From the NCBI GenBank assembly GCA_903813345.2, contig CAIIXF020000004.1:11321196-11385195 (forward strand): DNA of 64,000 nt, written 5' to 3'. The translations under genes were made by a program, and so were the position numbers. The notes below the pieces were generated by a model. That model had not been told where the DNA came from. It did not search any database and saw only the letters and a list, made by a program, of their open reading frames with translations. Every line of letters starts with the position of its first letter. Position 1 is the stretch's first letter. Below, one piece after another: positions 12,545 to 25,440 of the stretch. The DNA is from Owenia fusiformis. Taxonomy: Eukaryota > Annelida > Polychaeta > Sabellida > Oweniidae.

Positions 12545-14990
12545 TAGACTCCAGATTGAAAATCTGGAGTCTATTGTTTTTGCCTGTATTCTTATTATTA
12601 TTAGACTCCAGATGAAAATCTGGAGTCTATTGCTTTTGCCAGTTTTCTTATTATTATTATTCTTTCTTTCCGAACACTTTTTCTCAGCAACTAGAAGGAC
12701 TAACTTAAATCTGCTAACATAGTCAACTAGGTAATGATACCTAGTTTCTGGGAAATTAGGTCAAATGTTTATCTAGGTCGAAGGTCAAGAACTAGGTCAA
12801 ATCGTGGTTTTTCACTATTTTACAAGTTTTCTCAGTCGTCCTTCGGTATTTTCGCTCCGGGTTTTTTTCATCATGTTCCTTAGAAAAAGCTTATTGCGAA
12901 TGGCAAACCGTTTTTTGATTACTCTTACCGATTTTGAGATATGGCGTCCGAAAAGTAGGTCAGAACATAAAAAGTTCTCTAAATTCAACGTGTGAATCAT
13001 CAAATAAGTGTAGAATTATCTCAGGAATCCGAATCTGCAAACAAAATTTCGATTTGACTACTGGTTCGGAAGTTATGGCGTTTTGAAATCTCAAAAATCG
13101 CTAAATTTGGTGCCCATGTTAAGCCAATGGGAAAAAAGACTTTTTCAAAGTGTAAAATACAAGATATAGACTGAGTACAGCTTAACATAATGAATGCCTA
13201 TAAAAGAAGGGGACTTCAAAAGCTACATAACTTCAAAATTTGGACACCAAAATGCCTAGGTCAAAATCTAGGTCAAATTCACAGCTTTTCCTTATTTTTA
13301 CGATTCTGACACTACACTTTAATTATTTGCTTCAATATTTTGTATACAGGTAGCAAAGAGTGTGCTAATAGTGTTAGCCTTTTGCCGTCAGAGAGTATCT
13401 TGACCCACTTTTGAGATATGGTGTCCGAAATATAGGTCAAAATAAAAAGTTCTCCAAATTTAACATATGAGCTATGAATTAAATGTAGAATTTTCCCAGG
13501 AATCCGAATCTGCAAACCAAAATTCGATCCGACTTCCGGTTACGAAGTTATGCTGTGTCCAAAAAGTAGGTCAAAATAGAAATTCGCTAAATTTAACGTA
13601 TGTGTTATGAATTAGGGGTAAGATTTTCTCAGGAATCCGAATCTGCAAAACAAATTTCGATCTGACTTCCTGTTCAGAAGTTATGGCGTTTTGAAAGCTC
13701 AAAAATCGCTAAATTTGGTGCCCCATGTTATGGCAATGGGAAAAAAGATTTTTTTGAAGTGTAAAATACTAGATATAGACCGAGTACAGCTTTACATAAT
13801 GAAAGCCTATAAAAGAAAGGGACCTCAAAAGCTATCTTGCTTCAAAATTTGGACACCCAAAATGCCTAGGTCAAAATCTAGGTCAAATTTATAGTTTTTA
13901 CTTATTTTTGCGATTCTGACACTACACTTTAATTATTTGCTTCATAATTTTGTATACAGGTAGCAAAGAGTGTGCTAATAGTGTTAGCCTTTTGCCGTCA
14001 GAAAGTATTTTGACCCACTTTTGAGATATAGTGCCCGAAATATAGGTCAACATGAAAGGTTCTCCAAATTTAACGTATGAGTTATGAATTAAGGGTAGAA
14101 TTTTCTCAGGAATCCGAATCTGCAAATCAAATTTCAATCCGACTACCGGTCAAATATTCCTACTTACCTACCTACCTACTCAGCTACCTACTTAGCTATC
14201 TACTTCTCAGCTACCTACTCAGCTACATACTTAGCTACTCACTCAGCTACCTACTCAGTTGCTTACTCAGCTACTTACTCAGCTGCCTACTAAGCTACTT
14301 ACTCAATTACTTAATCATCTACTTACTCAGCTTCCTACTCAGTTACTTACTCAGCTCTTTACACAAGTAAATCAATCTGGAGTCTTAAATTGAACTTTGT
14401 TCAATTTACCAATCTAGTTATTATTATTATTTTTCTTAGCAAGATATCTCAATAACTAGAAGACTTAGGGTAAATCTGTTTACATGGTCAGTTAGGGTAT
14501 GTGACCTAGTTTCTGGGAAATTAGGTCAAATTTTTATCTAGGTCAAAGTTCAAATTCTAGGTCAATTTTTTTAATTTTACAAATTTTCAATTTTCTTTTT
14601 TAACTTTCAATATTTCTTGCTATAAATATTTTTCTAGGTCTCTCTAAGTGTTTCAAACATTTTGCTAAATATATGTCTTGATAAAAAAATTATCAATTTT
14701 GAGAAATTTGACTTTAAAAAAATGTCGAATTTTGAAATGTTCCAAATCTATCGAAATTGGTATTAAGTAAATAGGAAATTTCCTCAAGATTTCGAATCTG
14801 AAAACGAAATTGAGATCGGACTTCTGGTTTAGAAGTTATGGGCTTTTGAAATTTCAAAAAAAATCCCACCGCTGCCACCAAATTGTAACAATCTCAACCC
14901 TTTCATTAATATCAGATCTCAAAATGGTTTTGAGATAAACAATCTATATCTGGAGTCTTGAATTGAACTTGTTCAATTTCTCCAATCTAG
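12545..14990. mobile_element. Helitron-like non-autonomous block with internal duplications
   Basis: The left part carries two copies of a hairpin AGACTCCAGAT...ATCTGGAGTCT (12546-12572 and 12602-12627). At 14376-14417 and 14950-14990 there are two copies of a terminus with a short hairpin (AATTGAAC-TT-GTTCAATT in the second) about ten bases before CTAG and followed by T, as at Helitron 3' ends. Between them, a segment of about 610 bp (13021-13630) is repeated at 13630-14140. This explains two near-identical minus-strand open frames at 13312 and 13922; they encode nothing known. No helicase or Rep protein is visible. Confidence 0.55.
14155..14368. repeat. 12-bp imperfect tandem repeat
   Basis: Degenerate units like CTACTTACTCAG repeat about 17 times. 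The Leu/Ser/Tyr-rich open frame across it is a by-product. It lies inside the Helitron-like block, before the first hairpin-CTAG terminus. Confidence 0.9.
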
Positions 14991-15633
14991 TTTTCTCTTT
15001 CTGTTTGATGTTTAACTGGAAAATTTTGTTTTCTCATTTTATTCATGGGTTCTACTATAGAAAAAGACCTGGGGCAGAACTATTCTTTCTTAGAACTACC
15101 ATATTATGAACTTCTTTCTCTTGTCTTGACACAGGACAAGGTTATCCAAGGACTCTCATATGACACACATTATTTGATTATTGTATGACACACATCTTAA
15201 ACATAGATTTAGATTTATGAACTTTATTACACATTCATACCCATAAAAGGTTAAGTGTACACAAAGTAAACACTAATTTTACAATATATCAATACAACAG
15301 AAAACAGTATATATAACAACACACAAAATTAACACTTCATAATAAATAAATAAGTAAATAAATGAACAAATAAATATGCATCATGGATAAGCACATGAAT
15401 GGTGATTGTGATACGCGTCCATTGTTTATGTCATATATCACACCCTTCTATGTTATATTACATTTATGAATAAATTCTGCTACAATTTCAATTTCTTTAT
15501 TTTCACAAGACATACAATATTGGAAAAAAAGTGAATCGTCCTCCATGTTGAAAAGGTGTTTAATTGTTTAATTAAATAAACATATGACTCAAATTTTTGT
15601 TAATGTAATTTGATATTTTCAGCCATAAAGCAC

Positions 15634-15670
15634 AAGAGCCATAAAGCACAAGAGCCATAAAGCACAAGAG
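15634..15670. repeat. 16-bp repeat, about 2.5-3 units
   Basis: AGCCATAAAGCACAAG is repeated directly. Confidence 0.85.
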
Positions 15671-16846
15671 GAAACATTTGGAATACTATTAAACATAAAC
15701 TGTTGTTATGTTCATTTTGAACTCTTCACTCCAATCTCCCTTCATTAACAATCACCACCCCCTCCCCCGCCTTCTCTCCACTCTGCTTTTCCAGTCATTC
15801 ATTATTGCAATATACCTAGTTGCCTCCATTGATACTTCTGCTACCAGTATTTTGAAATGAAAAGACGAAGAATTTGTTAAACACAGGAAGCAGTGGGTTA
15901 CACTTAAATCTAACAGTTTTGTAACCCCTATGACCGACATACACACTGTTTTACCTCTTAATTTCCCAGTGATACAACCCAGAGATCTCATTTTGTTGTT
16001 TTCATAGTATAGGTTGCCTTGTTAGAACCTTACCTATGAGACCTAGTGAAATAAGACCCCTTATAACATAGAAACCATGGAAACGAGACCCCATAGACTC
16101 AACAGGGGAGGAGACTCCTACTGGCATGGTTACTATTATTTGTGATTCGATTTCCCAGAGTAGAATTTAAAGAATTTATTGCCAAATGTTTTAATGGTAT
16201 CATCCACTGAAAATTGTGTTTTCTGTGTTTTGACATCTTTAATTTCTTAGCATTTTATATGGTTCAACAGAAGTAGAAACAGAATATGTGAAGTTGATAC
16301 TATATCAACAAAAAATGAAGACCAAAACAATATCTAAGTTGAAAATAAACATATAATACGCAAGAGTTTAATTTTGAGTTCATTTTTTGTACATGACAAA
16401 AACAAAACCCTCAAAAATGGTACTTTGGCTCCAGTTTTCTCTCCTGCATTCAACCTTTGAATCTCTACCCTTCACACAGAGTCTTGTTTTAAACTACTGA
16501 AGAGGAAGCTCTCTTTTAAGAGGTAAAGTCAAATAAGAGGTAAAGTCAAACAAATGCAAAGGGTATTGAATCCCCTTCAATCTACTTCAATCATTTCACC
16601 TTGCAAAGGTGAGGTGTTTCATGGGCTTGAGAAAAGACCATTCACACTTGATGTAAAAGACTGATGCTCATTTGTGCAATTTCTGTAGTTTCATAAGATG
16701 AAAAGACTGTTAACTTAGGGGACTAACATAAGAGCAAATTGCTCAATTACTTATTTGAGCACCTTGTGACAGGGTGAGCTGACATTCCCTGATCATCAGA
16801 GCCTAGTGAAGCTAAAATGAAAATGTAGAACTGTCACAGTTTATCA

Positions 16847-17092
16847 TGAGATTGCCGTTCACAATTTCTGATTATGAGATATCCACTCACAATTTCTGAT
16901 AATGAGATCTCCCCTCACAATTTCTGATTATGGGATCCCCCTCACAATTTCTGATTATGGGATCCCCCTCACAATTTCTGATTATGGGATCTCCCCTCAC
17001 AATTTCTGATTATTGGATCAATTTCTGATTATGAGATCTCCCCTCACAATTTCTGACCATGAGACCTCCCCTCACAATTTCTGACCATGACT
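16847..17092. repeat. About 28-bp tandem repeat (about 9 units)
   Basis: Units built on CTCACAATTTCTGATTATGA followed by GATCTCCC vary between about 19 and 29 bp. The last two units carry 'gaccatgag' instead of 'gattatgag', so a variant has begun to spread from the right end. Confidence 0.92.
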
Positions 17093-17179
17093 GTATGTTG
17101 TTCACTTTATTCAATTACAGTGTTGTATGGATCTGCAGTTATTGATGTAACACTGCAATCCCATCAGAAAAATGACACG

Positions 17180-17354
17180 ATGGTCATGTTTTAAAATGCA
17201 AAATAAAGTAAAAATTAGTAGAATCAGCAAGGAATAAAGTGAATAGACATGTAGTCAACACTCTAAATTGTATAGAAATACAAGAAAATCAGACACCTCA
17301 TTCAAATTTTGGAGAGAATTCTGTAAAATAAGCATGAGCAGACGGACATTTTAT
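17180..17354 (+). repeat. Solo arm of the long-TIR family
   Basis: A complete forward arm from GGTCATGTTTTAAAATGCAA to GCATGAGCAGACGGACATTT; a good reference copy. Confidence 0.88.
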
Positions 17355-18194
17355 TAAAATCTGTTGAGCTATTCAAGAGGATGTTATGAGACATCTAGTG
17401 TGGTTTATTGGAATCTGATTATTGTTCAAGAGACAGTTAAACCTGATACCTGGTCCAATGCCTCCAATGCCATCCTTCACATGCTATTTTATTCTATTAA
17501 CTCTAACAATTATAGACCAGAACCTTTATTCTTCTCTCGCATCAAACCCCTGTTTTTCAACCTATTATCTATTATTACCACCTTGCCGGGCCTGTTCTAG
17601 GGGTATTAGTGCTAGTTTACAAGGCATGTATTTTACCATATCGACCTGAGCAATATGTGACGTCATAGTGGCGGGCCATAGGTCCAATATGTCACTATAT
17701 TGCCCTTCAAAATGACATTATTGTACTATTAATCTAGCCACTGTAGGTATGTATGTAAATAGATGGGAAAGGAGTAGATACAAAACTATTGGCATCAGTC
17801 TACAATATTTAACTGGGAGGTTGATCCATATTATGAAGAATAAGCATTTATCATGAGATAAAAGGATGATGTACATCTTGGACCTTAAAGGTAGGAGGTA
17901 AAAGCAAGTATGCATGATGTTTACAATAAAACATATTACAAATATGAATCAATCCCTCATTTTCTTTATAAGAGCAGTTGGGGGTAGTTAGGTCAAGGTA
18001 GAGGGAGGGGTGGAGATGTGATATTCTGAAAGGGATTCAAGTAAAGATAAGTGATGCCGTGAGTTATTTGTAATCTAGTCAATTATGGGTTTTCCAAACC
18101 TAGAAATAACATATCATGCCCATGATCCTCAAATGAAAACAGTCGAAAATCATGATACCAGCAAAGGAGATTGACCAACAGGGATGTGACACCC

Positions 18195-18290
18195 AGACTC
18201 TCAATGATTCAAAAATGCAGGAATGTTTGATACTTCATTCACATTTTAGAGAGAAATGAGGGGAATTACCAAGAACAGATGGATATTTTC
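18195..18290 (+). repeat. Truncated arm of the long-TIR family
   Basis: The outer half only, ending GAACAGATGGATATTTT. Confidence 0.65.
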
Positions 18291-19662
18291 CAAGTAGGCA
18301 GAGATCATAAATGTCTTCAGATCTAGAACAGGTGTACATACAGAACATACACCCCCATACCCAAATATAACCCAAACATAAACCAACTTTCATTATGTCA
18401 TTTCTAATTGAAGATTTTACTCCAAATTCTTACAAAATCCATTATCTTCTGACATCTTCTGACATAATTTGGATTACCTACTAAAACCATTATCGATTTT
18501 AGAGTGATAACCCATGTTTTTCATATTATTTTGTGTTAAAAGAAGAATATCACCAAGGGAACACCAACATTTGGGAAGATAACAACAGATCCCCAGTACA
18601 ATATGGCAAATTCCAATGGATTTTCTATGTCTAAAATTCCCAGGGATCGGATCCCCTTCTACTTCATTTCCCCTTCTAATAACACTGGAACATCTATTAT
18701 GGATATTTCAAAATATTTGATGGATCAACTTAATAATTTCCTAATTTTGTTCCTTCTTCAAAATTTGAGAATTGAGACCATGGCCTGTGGGACATTTTAC
18801 CAAAGGGATCTTTGACCCAAAAGTATGTTCTGATAGAAGAAAAGATAGAACCTGCTCCTCTGGGGAACATTCTGAAATGACCTCTACATAAAGAGGCTGC
18901 CTCTTAGAATAACATTAGCATCATTTACAACACAAACTCAATTCATTTAGAATTTTTGTAAATTTTGGTCAACATAAAGATACAGACTGACTGGGATGTG
19001 AATTTGGGTCAACATAAAGATACAGACCGACTCTGTTGGTTTGCATCAAGTCTCTCATACCCAATCTTGATCCATCAAGATATTTCATGACTGAAAGAAT
19101 GTGCTGGTTTAATAGTATGCTCATGCCCCTTAACTTATGTTTCAAAAATCAAAATGACCAGTCTTCCTTTTTCAATTCGAACATTCACATATCCAAACCA
19201 TTTAGGTATCTTTTCCTATATTTCACTGATTTCTGCTTAATCATACCCTCATAATGGTAACATCTTCCACCTGGTACTGGCAGACAGGCACACAGTGCAT
19301 ATATTCACGCATGCAAACACCATGAACTACAGTTCATTTCATCACACAAGTTACTCCACTTTATAACCATAAAACACTATAGTTTCCCATGAAAAAAACT
19401 GAAAAATCCTATGAGAACTTAACAAATCAGCAAAATATCACACAAGGGCATAGAGCCCAAAACTCTGAATTATAAATAAAAATATATGGAAACCAGTCAA
19501 GTTATTTAAACCAGAAAACAAATTACCATTTTTGAGAAAATTGAGATGTTTTTGGATGGCCGCCCATATATCAAGTAGTTTACTCAGGTGTTGAGAGCAT
19601 TATTGCCATCATGCTAGGTGCTCTGACTTTCTCAGTCTGTACAAAATACCCATAATGCCTCA

Positions 19663-19840
19663 TATCCGTCTGCTCCCACTTATTTTATTCAATATCTCGA
19701 TAAAATTTGAATGAAGTATTTGAAGTTTTGGCATATCTGTATAATAAGAGTGTTAATTTCATATATGATTAATTAATTTCATGTAAATTCTACTCTTTTC
19801 CACTTAATATTTCATTTTAAAACATACCAACCATGAAATT
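19663..19840 (-). repeat. Solo arm of the long-TIR family
   Basis: A reverse arm starting TATCCGTCTGCTCCCACTTA. Confidence 0.78.
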
Positions 19841-21359
19841 TTACATTTGGGAATGTAACAAGCAGTTATTGATGGAAATACAGTCCAAACAGTAGTTACA
19901 AAATCTTAGAAAGCATCCTGATCTAGAAAAATGGAAAAAGAAACTAATATGAGGATGAACTCTATCAGAGCATAACATAACATAATCATTATCTATCATA
20001 GATATTTAAATAAAGTAGAAAGGTCCTTAATACATGATGACCTTGACCCCCTCTGTCTACCTCTCAACAAAAAGGCAAAGGGACTCTCATACAAAAGAGA
20101 ATGGGGAGGGTAGGGGTAAGAGGGACGGTATCGTGTAATAGAGACATTGGACCATTCTTGTTCAGATGTTTTCATCACACAACTATGAATCTGCAATTTT
20201 ACATATATGGATAACATTATATGATTCAATGCATCAGTTATAAAATCTAGCTTGTAATAGAAACAAGGAAAGATAAATAAATGGTTGTCAAGGTGATCTA
20301 CATGCCTCCTTGCATCACAGTTGTTTTTCTAAAAACTGAGTTCAAAGACTAATAGTATGTAACTCCATAAAAATCTAAAAATTAACTTCAAAGAGTTCAG
20401 ACACTAGCAAGTGAAACAACAAGTAAAAGATCAAACAACCTCAAGTATTTTGATAGTGAGTGCTTACACCAAGACCTTTAGTATGGATCACTCTAAAGAG
20501 ACTACTAAATGTATAACCTATGCTATAGATATTTCCAGCATTGAAGCAGATAGCTGACGCACCTATATGAGATTTGAATAAGGTTCTAAAATGAAAATGA
20601 CTGGGAATGGAAGACGGGATGGGAGACTTCGTAAAAGGCATAGGGGCATCTGCATTGGGCATCTTATTTGAGAAGACAATGGGATATACATGTAGTTCAT
20701 GGAGTGACATCATTCTGGTATCACATGGCCTTCTTGAATTTAAACCAACCTACCAACCCACCTACCGACCTACTTGAAAACCTGTCTACACTAACTTGAA
20801 AATGACAAATAAAACCATGAAAAATTGATATACTTTGAGTGTACCAACTGTGAACATGAGAGCATTGCACCTAAGTGAGGAAATGTTCCTGGGGAGAAAA
20901 CTTCTCTGTAGCTTTGTCTTGCACGAATATTGAAATCTCTGTTTTTTACATTTTTTGTTTGAGAGAAGTAAGCAAAATAGGTGTTGAACACAAAGGGGAT
21001 TCATGCAAGTTTGAACATTTGAACTCTTAAATATAGAAATAGTTAAAGGAAGGAAAGTCCAAGTGATTTTGATGTATTTTTGAGTTATAAGTATGTAATT
21101 AGATCAATCGAAAACATGTGTTTTACAGCAACATAACAACAAGGTTTCTAATGAGAAATCATCATAAAATTGACCACTGCCAAGACAACGAGAGACACCA
21201 AAAGAAAACATCAAATTAAGAAAACAAATCAATTGATTGATATGTGATTAATCTTTCATTGAAGTAACATCAAATGACCTCAGTCTAGGAATAAAATGTT
21301 ATAACAATCATTTTTATGATTTTTGTTTCAATTCATCAAAACACAATATAAAATAAATG

Positions 21360-21490
21360 AGTAGAATTTGAAGACATGAAGTAAGCACTCCAAATAAATA
21401 GCATATGGAAAGGCCAGAAACTTTGGATTCCAGTGGTAGAGTTTAAGAATATTTTGGGGAATAAGCATGAATCACTTTCAGGACATTTAG
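21360..21490 (+). repeat. Degenerate arm of the long-TIR family
   Basis: Recognisable mainly by its end, GAATAAGCATGAATCACTTT then CAGGACATTT. Confidence 0.45.
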
Positions 21491-21784
21491 ATGAAGAGAA
21501 CATCAAATGACCCCAAGATTAAAGAAGAAACCTTACAGCAACTTTTAATCATAACAATAGAGCATGATTCAAAAGAACATTTGAGTACCAAAAAACAAAA
21601 TTGCAAAAATACAACAAATTATGTCTTTCACTTTTGCACTTGCTCAAATTATTGTCTGATTGTATTGAGAAAAAGTATATATGTGGATTCTAGAAAGGAA
21701 CAAACCCACATCCTTTATCACTGTTCCTTATTCTGTTACAATAACAACAACCATAGTGTGCATCCTGATTGATGAAAATATCAT

Positions 21785-21960
21785 CATGGTCATGTTTTCA
21801 AAGTCAAAATGGAGCAGAAAAGAGTGGAATAGACAAGGAATAACGTACATGGACATGTAGGTAACACTATGAATTATACATAGATGCAAGAAAATCAGAC
21901 ACTTCATTCAAATTTTAGAGAGAAATGGTATGAAATACGCATGAGCAGACGGACATTTGA
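21785..21960 (+). repeat. Solo arm of the long-TIR family
   Basis: A complete forward arm ending GCATGAGCAGACGGACATTT. Confidence 0.87.
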
Positions 21961-23286
21961 AAGGCCAGATGAGTGAATCCATCAGCAAGTATACTTGATT
22001 TGGTTACAATAACATTAAGTGTGAATTCCATCATATCTATGTATTCACTTTCATATGATCCCATGGGAAATATTGACTCAATATTCTTGTACACATCTTC
22101 ATGCATGTTCATAGGGCCCCATTTCTCTTGATCAGCCATATTGGTATTGAGTGTGTCACTTGTCACTATAGCAGCTTCAACCCCAAGGAAGCAATCGGCG
22201 AAACCCATCCTTCATCAAAAAACATCATTGCTCTTTTATTTCATAGAAAGAGGTGAAATACCCTTGGACCAAAGATGATTAAGCCAAGATTCCTTGTGGT
22301 TTTTGTAGTTTATATTATCGTGTTTGCACCAAGTATAATCTAGATGCCACTTTACCATTCACTGATTTCAGAGTCTGCTTCAAGGCTGTAGTGAGGCATA
22401 CTGGATCAAGATGGGATGAATACATCCAGGTTGAAATGTATGTAGACAATATGTTTCCCAGAGAGGCAACCAACCTAGCTTCCTCTTGTTAATTCAAAAT
22501 CTTTCTTTGACCTTGCTCCATTCCGATTATTATAAGGTTGTTCCTCATACATGTGTTAAATCTGGCAGGTTGACATAAGAATACGACAACATGTTTCTCA
22601 GGAAGGTGACCCACCTAGCCATTTCAATGGGACTTAGTTCTTTCAAAACCTGTTCTTTTAGGGAAGTATTCTGCATAGACATGTTTAATCTTGCATGTAA
22701 AGAAATACTAGTAACTTGATGTTTTGAATTTGGGTACCCTTTGGTTTTTCTTCTTTAAAAGAGAAACATATCTCTCCTGATTACAACTCTGATACTCAGG
22801 GTAGAATTTGGGTTAAGATCTGCTGCAAGGCTTTGCCAGGTTATACCTACACAGGTAAAATATATATGTACACAATCTGTTCCACAGAGAAGCAACCAAG
22901 GTATCTGGAGTGGTAGACTGTTATCAAGAAAGGCCAACAAAGATAAGTCAAAGCCTGGTATTTAAAACAACTTCTGGTCAACATATTGAATTGCTGGAAG
23001 ATCTAACTGGAAATGTTTATGGAGAACTCTAGTAAGGTCATGATTTGGTATTTTCACATATGTATGTGCTTGGTTTTGTTTAGGATTCGATCATTTGATT
23101 TCCTCAATATCACCAGGAATTCCAAAAGAAACTGGATTTTCTGGTGTTTCAAGACATGCCACACATTGTTGTCCTATTTTGTAGTTTAAATGAGATTGTG
23201 ATTTAGTGTCTTCACAGGCACTGTGGTTCTTATTGCCTTCATGTATCTTAATCTATTTCTCAAAAGCAGATTAGGTATCCTTAAAA

Positions 23287-23788
23287 GCCTGACTGTTCAT
23301 GCTGATTCTATAACATTTCTCGCTGAAATTTGAATAACTTGACTGATTTTTTATTTCATTACAATTCAGAGTATTGATGTTTTGTTTAATTCTCATTGTT
23401 TCTATGGTTTTCCATCTTATTTCCGATTTTAATAAATTACCATTTCAATATTTTTCAAAGGGTTCTACCAGATAAATGTGTTGACATGGAAACCATAGGG
23501 GACATCCTTCAGTCTGCTGCTTAATCCCTGGTAACCATAGTAACTGTTTATGACACCTGTAGCCAAGCTGTAACCAAGGTAATTGTCCCTGTGGCATACT
23601 GGGAACTAATGGGAAAAAGCATAGATGATTATGTTTTCAAACATGGAAAAAGATAAAATATAACACAATTTGCAAAGAATAAAGTAAACAGGCATGTAGT
23701 CAACACTTCAAATTCCATGTTTATAGAAAATGCCAGAAAATCAGACACTTCAATCAAATTTAAGAAAGAAATGAGTAGAAAATCATGA
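23287..23788. mobile_element. Long-TIR repeat element, facing arm pair 4
   Basis: A reverse arm (23287-23470) and a forward arm (23625-23788) lie about 150 bp apart. The inner part includes GGTAACCATAGTAAC. The right terminus has been lost. Confidence 0.7.
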
Positions 23789-25281
23789 CCCCATTGTGAC
23801 ATTTCAAGAAAAAATAGCAGAGTTTCCTTCCAGATGGTTGCTAGTTTTCTTCACTGAATCAGAGTCCAAAACTCTTGACATTCCTCAAATTGAAAATAAT
23901 ATCACTAATCAAAGATATATCCTAGTATAACAGACAGATACAGAAAACAACTCAAATTGGGTTGACAGGCCATGGGTAGGAGGAACATTCTGTTGTGACT
24001 ATGCACTATACTGTGATGGAAACTGCCAAGTGAAGTCCCAAAGTGGACAATAATTATCACTACATCTCCCATGTTAAAACACTTTAAAACATTTTAATGA
24101 GTGAGTCCATAATTAAACTCAGCTGAATGTAATCCCCATTGAAGGCTTTTGAGGTGATACTTTCCAATGGTATATTTCATTGAAAACATGTTTGGGGAAG
24201 ATAATTCATCAGCCTCATTTCCAGGATGTATGATCGAATCCTACTCCATATGCGATTCGGAGGGAATGTTTTCCGAATCCGAAGTATATTTCCGTGATTC
24301 GCAGGAAAATGGAACTGGAATTAAAATACTCATCAGTCAACATCCGACCACATTTCCTGAACAAAGATTCTAATTTTAGGGTTTTCTACCACAATGGCAT
24401 ACAATTACCAAATGATTTATGCTCCAATCCTAAATATTGGTCAACCAAATATTAAGGTTATCATGACCTGGTATATTTTCTGACCAGTTTGGTTTAGGGG
24501 AATAACTCATCTGAGCTAAATGGTGGGAATATCTGAAATCTTGGGTTCTTTTGTCAGTTCAGTATAGAACTGTAAGAATTTGTGAAGCATTTGTAGTAGA
24601 GCAGATACACACCATACAAATTTATAGTATACACATTCCAGACTTTTAGAATCATATTCATTGAAGTACAGCTTTTTGAGGTTTGGTAAATATGGTTATA
24701 ATTATGCAACAATGGCATACATTTTCTGGGTTATTAAGGATCATCTTTTGAGAGTTCCTGGTTCATGGTTTAAATCTATCCAGTACCCATAATGCAACTC
24801 GTCATATGTTCAGTTCCAAAAGATTTCTCTCAAAGTGTGTCCACTTCCTGGTTAGGTGCTATTATTGCATGTACATGTTTATCAAGTTCTAATGTGTCAT
24901 AGTTAACACCATCAACAACTCTAATCCCTTCCTTCCTTCCAGCATTATTCTTCAATGGATTAATAATCTTGACAGCTTTAGATTTGATGACTCATAATCA
25001 CCTTGTTGCATCAACCATTATATTTGGGAAAATGGGGAAAGAGGGGAGGGGTGTAACATTTGAGTTTCAATAAATTACTGAACTTGGATTGTTGAGGTAG
25101 GTTAAATAATATGACTCTACTCTCAATAGTCTAGCATCGCGTTCTCTCCAGGATGATGTGTATTGTCTACTTGCTAAAACTGGGGACATCACTTATAAAT
25201 GTTACAGATGAATCCCAAAAACCTCTGAGAAAGACATATAAGGGGTGTTCAAAAACTTCCAGAATATAATTCACCACTTAC

Positions 25282-25440
25282 CATCAAATTTAGCAGCCCT
25301 TGAGATGAAGGAAGTTCGGATTACTGATAAAGTATCCGCCATTGCTTTATTAAATACTTCTTCACTTTTCTTTGCGAGATTATCCTCCATTTGCCGCGTG
25401 CAGCATGTGTAACCCTGTGGGCAGATCTGTAGGTGCTCTC
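25282..25440 (-). CDS. Glypican (GPC4/6 class) exon 2: CPQGYTCC motif
   Basis: An internal exon of 159 nt found by translating the minus strand; it is too short to stand out as an open frame and has no ATG at its start. A pyrimidine-rich acceptor ending in CCAG precedes GA at 25440, and the donor GTAAGTG starts at 25281. The encoded residues 55-107 begin GEHLQICPQGYTCCTRQMED, almost the textbook glypican N-terminal motif with three conserved Cys (61, 67, 68), followed by an amphipathic helix ending ISRAAKFD. The last base (G) pairs with AA from exon 3 to give Glu108 (phase 1). The flanking introns are about 24.9 kb (towards exon 1) and 21.6 kb (towards exon 3). A plus-strand open frame starting at 25446 is a shadow beside the acceptor. 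Confidence 0.94.

Larger units (their letters stand above)
3729..25281 (-). other. Intron 2 of the GPC4/6-class glypican (about 21.6 kb)
   Basis: Bounded by the exon 2 donor at 25281 and the exon 3 acceptor at 3729. It is mostly repeats: the 40-bp minisatellite, facing arm pairs at 5021-5455, 9941-10480 and 23287-23788, a Harbinger-like MITE at 8257-8711, the Helitron-like block at 12545-14990, a 28-bp tandem repeat at 16847-17092 and many solo arms. The stretches 7500-8250, 8720-9900, 15000-16840, 17400-18190, 18300-19660, 19850-21360, 22210-23280 and 23790-25281 are AT-rich with nothing else I can support. Confidence 0.85.

Noticed and set aside
13312-14137. Two very similar minus-strand open frames (67 and 71 codons)
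   Set aside because: Similarity is explained by the 610-bp internal duplication of a transposon-like block; no known protein features.
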